Below, piece after piece: positions 60,703 to 64,000 of a DNA stretch of 64,000 bases (positions are counted from its first letter, which is position 1; the number at the start of each line of letters is the position of its first letter). The notes beneath the pieces are model-generated. The model saw only the letters and a list, made by a program, of their open reading frames with translations. It did no database searches and had not been told where the DNA came from. The stretch comes from Parabacteroides timonensis (GTDB lineage: Bacteria; Bacteroidota; Bacteroidia; Bacteroidales; Tannerellaceae), in NCBI RefSeq assembly GCF_900128505.1, contig NZ_LT669941.1:2291441-2355440 (forward strand). Direction: 5' to 3'. The translations under genes were made by a program, and so were the position numbers.

Positions 60703-61530
60703 ATGTTCTTAGATAATATTCCTGTACATAACCTGGATGAAACGGACTTCTTCGTCGTCGAACTGATTGAAAACTGCGCGCCTTTGAATTTTCAGGGATC
60801 GCACCGGCATAATTTCTACGAACTGCAATTCTTTACGGAAACGGGGACAAACGAAAGCCACAATATCGACTTCGTGGAATATCCATTGCAAGCCAACCAG
60901 CTTTACCTGCTTCGTCCCGGACAAGTACATACACTGAAACTAAAAGATCAGAAAGGATTTCTGTTCGCCATTAATCCCGATTATTTCGAGCGCCTCTGCC
61001 TTCATATCGAGAGGTATGCGGATCATACATTTCCTAATATGCTTCTTCTCCCGGAGAAAGAAATCCCGGCTATCCGCCAGGTCATTCATCTAATCTACAC
61101 CGAACATGAAGGACTGCACCGAAAAAGTCTGCTTAATTCATACATGCACGCCTTGATCACCCATCTGTTATTATTATACACCGATACCCGGGTCGATCAG
61201 GATATACGCGTCAGTAAAGTCTTGTCCCTGATAGACAAGCATTACATCAGCGAGCGATCCACCGACTTCTACGCCTGCGAAGTAAACCTCAGCAATAAAC
61301 GGATGAACGAACTGACAAAAAAGGCCGTCGGCCACACAGTCAAACAACTGATAGACCAACGGCTATTACTGGAAGCCAAACGCATGATCAGTTCCGGAGC
61401 TTCGAGCTTCAAGGAAATTGCGTTCAACCTGGGATTCAGCGAAGCTTCTTATTTCACCCGCTTCTTCAAGGAACAAAGCGGCTGTACCCCCGAACAATTC
61501 CGGTCGTTATTGAAGAAAGACCTGTCATGA
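60703..61530 (+). CDS. AraC-family transcriptional regulator
   Basis: A 275-residue regulator with an N-terminal cupin (about 20-120: FQGSHRHNFYELQFFTETG, LRPGQVHTLKL) and a C-terminal double HTH (about 175-272: YACEVNLSNKRMNELTKKAV, then IAFNLGFSEASYFTRFFKEQSGCTPEQFR). The length and domain order are complete, unlike the truncated relative at 47970. It ends six bases into the 3' end of the convergent Bcr/CflA pump gene, so it may or may not control that gene. Confidence 0.93.
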   Translation: MFLDNIPVHNLDETDFFVVELIENCAPLNFQGSHRHNFYELQFFTETGTNESHNIDFVEYPLQANQLYLLRPGQVHTLKLKDQKGFLFAINPDYFERLCLHIERYADHTFPNMLLLPEKEIPAIRQVIHLIYTEHEGLHRKSLLNSYMHALITHLLLLYTDTRVDQDIRVSKVLSLIDKHYISERSTDFYACEVNLSNKRMNELTKKAVGHTVKQLIDQRLLLEAKRMISSGASSFKEIAFNLGFSEASYFTRFFKEQSGCTPEQFRSLLKKDLS

Positions 61531-62739
61531 ACGGACTTTGATCATCGCCAACCGTCGCCGCGTATCGACAAACAACAGCATAAAAGAGGTCAGTCCGCAA
61601 ACGAACAGCCCGCACATCATCGGTACCACTGAATTGTTTTGCAGGAAACTGACTACAGCCGACAGTATCCCGGTAAACAACAATTGCAGGAATCCCATCA
61701 ATGCCGAAGCCGCCCCGCTGTCTTCCTTAAAATAAGCCAGTCCAAGCGATGTCGTTGCCGGTAGCAGCAATCCGATCGGGATCAGATTCAGGAAAACCAA
61801 CACCAATAAAGGCACGACAGAAGTCGACACCAACGAAGTCAGCACCAGCAATACTCCGATCAACAACTGAAAAACAAGCGTATATCTCACCAGCTTCTTC
61901 AACGTCATATATTTCAGGAAGAAATTAATAATATAGGTACCGAACATCAAACCCAATGAATTGACTGCAAAAATAATGGCAAATGTATCTCCCGACATTC
62001 CGCCCTTTTCCATGATCAGGAACGGAGCATTGGAAACATATACCATCAAACCACCGTAAGCCATACAACCTATTATCGTATAAACCATATACGGCCATAC
62101 TTTCATCACTCGTACATACCCTTTCACCATTTCCCGCAACGAAGGTTTCTTCGCTTTCACCCCTTCGGGTAAAGGCATCGATTTACTTTTCGGAAGAAAT
62201 ATCCAGGTCAGCAGAATGGTACAAGCACCTAACAGCGCCATCGTATTAAACACTCCGTGCCAATGCCATTGTTTCAACAGCAAATTACCGATAGTCGGAG
62301 CAATGACAGGAGCAATACCAGAAATGATCACCAATAAAGAGAATACCTTCGTCCGTTGTTCATTCACAAACAGGTCGTTCACTGCTGCACGTCCGACCAC
62401 GACACCGGCACATCCTCCGAAAGCCTGAAAGAAACGGATCACCCATAGTTGTTCGATCGAAGTCACATAGATGGAAGCAAACGAACTGACCGTATATAAA
62501 GCAGTCGCCAGCAAGATCGGATTTTTCCGTCCGTAATAATCGGAAAGCGATCCCCAAAACAGTTGCCCGATAGCAAAACCAGCCAGAAAGATGGATAAGG
62601 ATATTTGTACTTCACTCAAAGAGACCTGCAAACTTTCGGCAATATCCGTAAAAGCAGGAAGATAAAGGTCTATACTCAGAGGTTCCAGCGCAGCCAGTAA
62701 CGAAAGGACCAGAACCACGATTCCCATTTTTCTATTCAT
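61525..62739 (-). CDS. Bcr/CflA-family multidrug efflux MFS transporter
   Basis: A 404-residue inner-membrane pump from the ATG at 62739, preferred to a GTG three bases upstream. It has about twelve hydrophobic segments. Family features: EPLSIDLYLPAFTDIAESLQ in helix 1, QLFWGSLSDYYGRKNPILLA in loop 2-3, and RFFQAFGGCAGVVVGRAAVN in helix 4, typical of the DHA1 Bcr/CflA type. Substrates of the group include bicyclomycin, chloramphenicol and sulfonamides. None is assigned here. A possible -7 box TACTTTTG lies at 62775-62768 on the minus strand. Confidence 0.92.
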   Translation of the reverse strand: MNRKMGIVVLVLSLLAALEPLSIDLYLPAFTDIAESLQVSLSEVQISLSIFLAGFAIGQLFWGSLSDYYGRKNPILLATALYTVSSFASIYVTSIEQLWVIRFFQAFGGCAGVVVGRAAVNDLFVNEQRTKVFSLLVIISGIAPVIAPTIGNLLLKQWHWHGVFNTMALLGACTILLTWIFLPKSKSMPLPEGVKAKKPSLREMVKGYVRVMKVWPYMVYTIIGCMAYGGLMVYVSNAPFLIMEKGGMSGDTFAIIFAVNSLGLMFGTYIINFFLKYMTLKKLVRYTLVFQLLIGVLLVLTSLVSTSVVPLLVLVFLNLIPIGLLLPATTSLGLAYFKEDSGAASALMGFLQLLFTGILSAVVSFLQNNSVVPMMCGLFVCGLTSFMLLFVDTRRRLAMIKVRS

Positions 62740-62767
62740 CACATTATACCTATTAAAATTACCGCGA

Positions 62768-62775
62768 CAAAAGTA
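62768..62775 (-). promoter_or_regulatory. Possible -7 box of the Bcr/CflA gene
   Basis: CAAAAGTA on the plus strand reads TACTTTTG on the minus strand, 28 bases before the start codon. No good -33 was found. Confidence 0.4.
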
Positions 62776-62881
62776 CTGTCTTCCTTCCGTCCGCCTTTTA
62801 CATTAATTGCACATTTACTGGGACAATAAAGAACTTCAGGGTATTTCTTTTATGAGTTATGGTAATTAAGCAGGAAACATG

Positions 62882-62889
62882 TACATTTG
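62882..62889 (+). promoter_or_regulatory. -7 box of the glycosyltransferase gene
   Basis: TACATTTG, 27 bases before the ATG at 62917. The -33 partner is weak. Confidence 0.45.
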
Positions 62890-62916
62890 TACGTTTTTTT
62901 AAATACAGCTTCAATA

Positions 62917-64000
62917 ATGAAAGACTTATTCATATTCAACAATATAGAACTGATCCTGGCGGCCACAACTGCCGGTTTATTTATCATTCAACTTTTGTAT
63001 CATCTGGTGACATACGCCCGCCCATTAAAGGAGTCCAAGAGAAACAATACGGAGAAAAAAGAGGCTCAACCGGCCGTATCTGTTATTGTCTATGCAAAAA
63101 ACGAATCCGAAAACCTACGGAGACATCTACCGTCTTTATTGACTCAGGACTATCCCGAATATGAAGTAATCGTGGTGAATGACGGCTCTACGGATGAGAG
63201 TGACGAAGTATTGAAAAAGCTAAAAAACAACAATAAACATCTGTATCACACCTATATTCCGGAAGATGTAAAATATCTGAGCCGAAAAAAACTGGCCCTG
63301 ACTGTCGGAATCAAAGCTGCCAAACACGAGATCCTCCTTTTCACGGAAGCGAACTGTGAGCCTATGAGCAAAAACTGGATCTCCACGATGGCACGCAACT
63401 ATAATAAAGAAACCAGTATCGTATTAGGATTTTGTGCTTACGGCAACCATAAGGGCTTCTTCCATAAACTAGTCGCTTACGATAACCTGATGAGCGGACT
63501 ACAATACATATCTTCTGCTCTAACCCGCCACCCTTATGTCGGCAACGGACGTAACCTATCTTATAAAAAAGATTTATTCTTTGCCCACAAAGGATATTAT
63601 AAATCACTGAGCCTGCACGCCGGAGACGACGACCTGTTCATCAACGAATCGGCAAACGGTAAAAACACACGGGTGGAATATACCCCCGAAAGCATCACCG
63701 AAATGGCAAAAATAGAACGGTTCAGTATGTGGAAAGAAATGAAAGTTTCGCGCGCTGCCACCCATCGCCATTATAAAGGAGGAGCATTGACATTCTACAG
63801 GATGGAAAGCATGAGTTATTTTCTCTTCTTCCTGGCGGTTGTTGCCGCAATCGTTCTCGGTATTTACGGAAACTGGCTGTTATCCGTTCTAGCAGGCTTG
63901 TTATATATCACCAGATTCGCTGTAAAAGCGACAATCCTGCATAAATCTGCTCATTTGTTACAGCAGAAGCCGGTCACAAGATGGTTATTCTTCCTTGAAC
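62917..64000 (+). CDS. Family-2 glycosyltransferase, membrane-bound (3' end beyond the window)
   Basis: The frame is open from the ATG at 62917 to the window end (361 codons). An N-terminal membrane helix (LILAATTAGLFIIQLLYHLV) is followed by a GT-A domain: VSVIVYAKNESENLRRHLPS, the nucleotide-binding VIVVNDGSTDESDE, TEANCEP, a DDD-type GDDDLFIN, and RAATHRHYKGG in the place of the QxxRW-like motif. C-terminal membrane helices begin near YFLFFLAVVAAIVLGIYG. Such enzymes build exopolysaccharide or lipid-linked glycans. The acceptor and the sugar are unknown. Confidence 0.9.
   Translation, partial: MKDLFIFNNIELILAATTAGLFIIQLLYHLVTYARPLKESKRNNTEKKEAQPAVSVIVYAKNESENLRRHLPSLLTQDYPEYEVIVVNDGSTDESDEVLKKLKNNNKHLYHTYIPEDVKYLSRKKLALTVGIKAAKHEILLFTEANCEPMSKNWISTMARNYNKETSIVLGFCAYGNHKGFFHKLVAYDNLMSGLQYISSALTRHPYVGNGRNLSYKKDLFFAHKGYYKSLSLHAGDDDLFINESANGKNTRVEYTPESITEMAKIERFSMWKEMKVSRAATHRHYKGGALTFYRMESMSYFLFFLAVVAAIVLGIYGNWLLSVLAGLLYITRFAVKATILHKSAHLLQQKPVTRWLFFLE

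Noticed and set aside
1..64000. The recombinase that acts on the AGTTC-N5-GAACT sites
   Set aside because: No tyrosine or serine recombinase gene was found in the window; RmuC and RAYT do not have that activity, so it must be encoded elsewhere.
1..64000. tRNA, rRNA, riboswitch or defence-island genes
   Set aside because: No cloverleaf, rRNA segment, known riboswitch core or restriction/defence gene was recognised; the only related item is the small ParE/RelE module at 49753-50306.

Overview
The window looks like chromosomal DNA of a gut Bacteroidales bacterium, most likely Parabacteroides or a close relative. This rests on two SusC/SusD pairs, promoters of the TTTG / TAnnTTTG type before many genes, almost no Shine-Dalgarno signals, VirE-N/HU-like gene pairs, DUF4469 and DUF6383-type proteins and an etfBA-acyl-CoA dehydrogenase cluster. 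No rRNA, tRNA, CRISPR array, prophage or integrase was seen. The genus is an inference from gene content.

Layout, left to right: the 3' end of a membrane transporter (1-136); susC/susD pair 1 (985-5695); etfB-etfA-acyl-CoA dehydrogenase (6019-9661); a REP-associated transposase (9755-10270); a MATE exporter; a primase/VapE-like protein with an HU-like partner, surrounded by repeats (11768-14717); susD/susC pair 2 on the minus strand (14898-19638); an MFS pump, tpx, rmuC, a YfcC-type carrier, a DgkA-type kinase, a DUF4250 protein and a PAP2 phosphatase (20105-26392); a 16-kb MacB/FtsX-type ABC export array with one adaptor, one ATPase and ten permeases in five B/A pairs (26394-42787), interrupted by an HU-DUF4469 gene; a PepSY-like lipoprotein, a GH2 beta-galactosidase, a Dcu carrier, a truncated AraC-like sensor, a thioredoxin, a DUF5715 lipoprotein and a toxin-antitoxin pair; phoH-purC-ubiE/menG-aroE (50424-53950); a second HU-DUF4469 gene with a large repetitive surface protein (54053-58331); a radical-SAM DNA-repair pair; an AraC regulator; a Bcr/CflA pump; and the start of a family-2 glycosyltransferase.

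The strongest unusual signal is a set of three inverted-repeat pairs of the form AGTTC-N5-GAACT at 298/909, 19777/20019 and 58349/58518. They fit the recombination-site consensus I recall for the Bacteroides fragilis SusC/SusD invertase Tsr0667 (AGTYYYN4GDACT). Each pair lies directly upstream of a surface-protein operon. In two of the three, the only good promoter inside the segment points away from the operon, so those loci appear to be recorded in the OFF orientation. The central spacer is different for each pair but matches within a pair. The recombinase itself is not in the window.

A second theme is HU-superfamily genes lying beside short, regularly phased repeat arrays: a 22-bp period upstream of the HU gene at 14152, and 23-bp-period palindromes immediately downstream of both HU-DUF4469 genes. 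A third theme is REP palindromes (GGGCGGTTCGCGAACCGCCC) found inside and beside the RAYT gene, between permease pairs, and fused into the 3' end of ubiE. The export array has two copies of one operator-promoter-leader, one before the adaptor and one inside the array.
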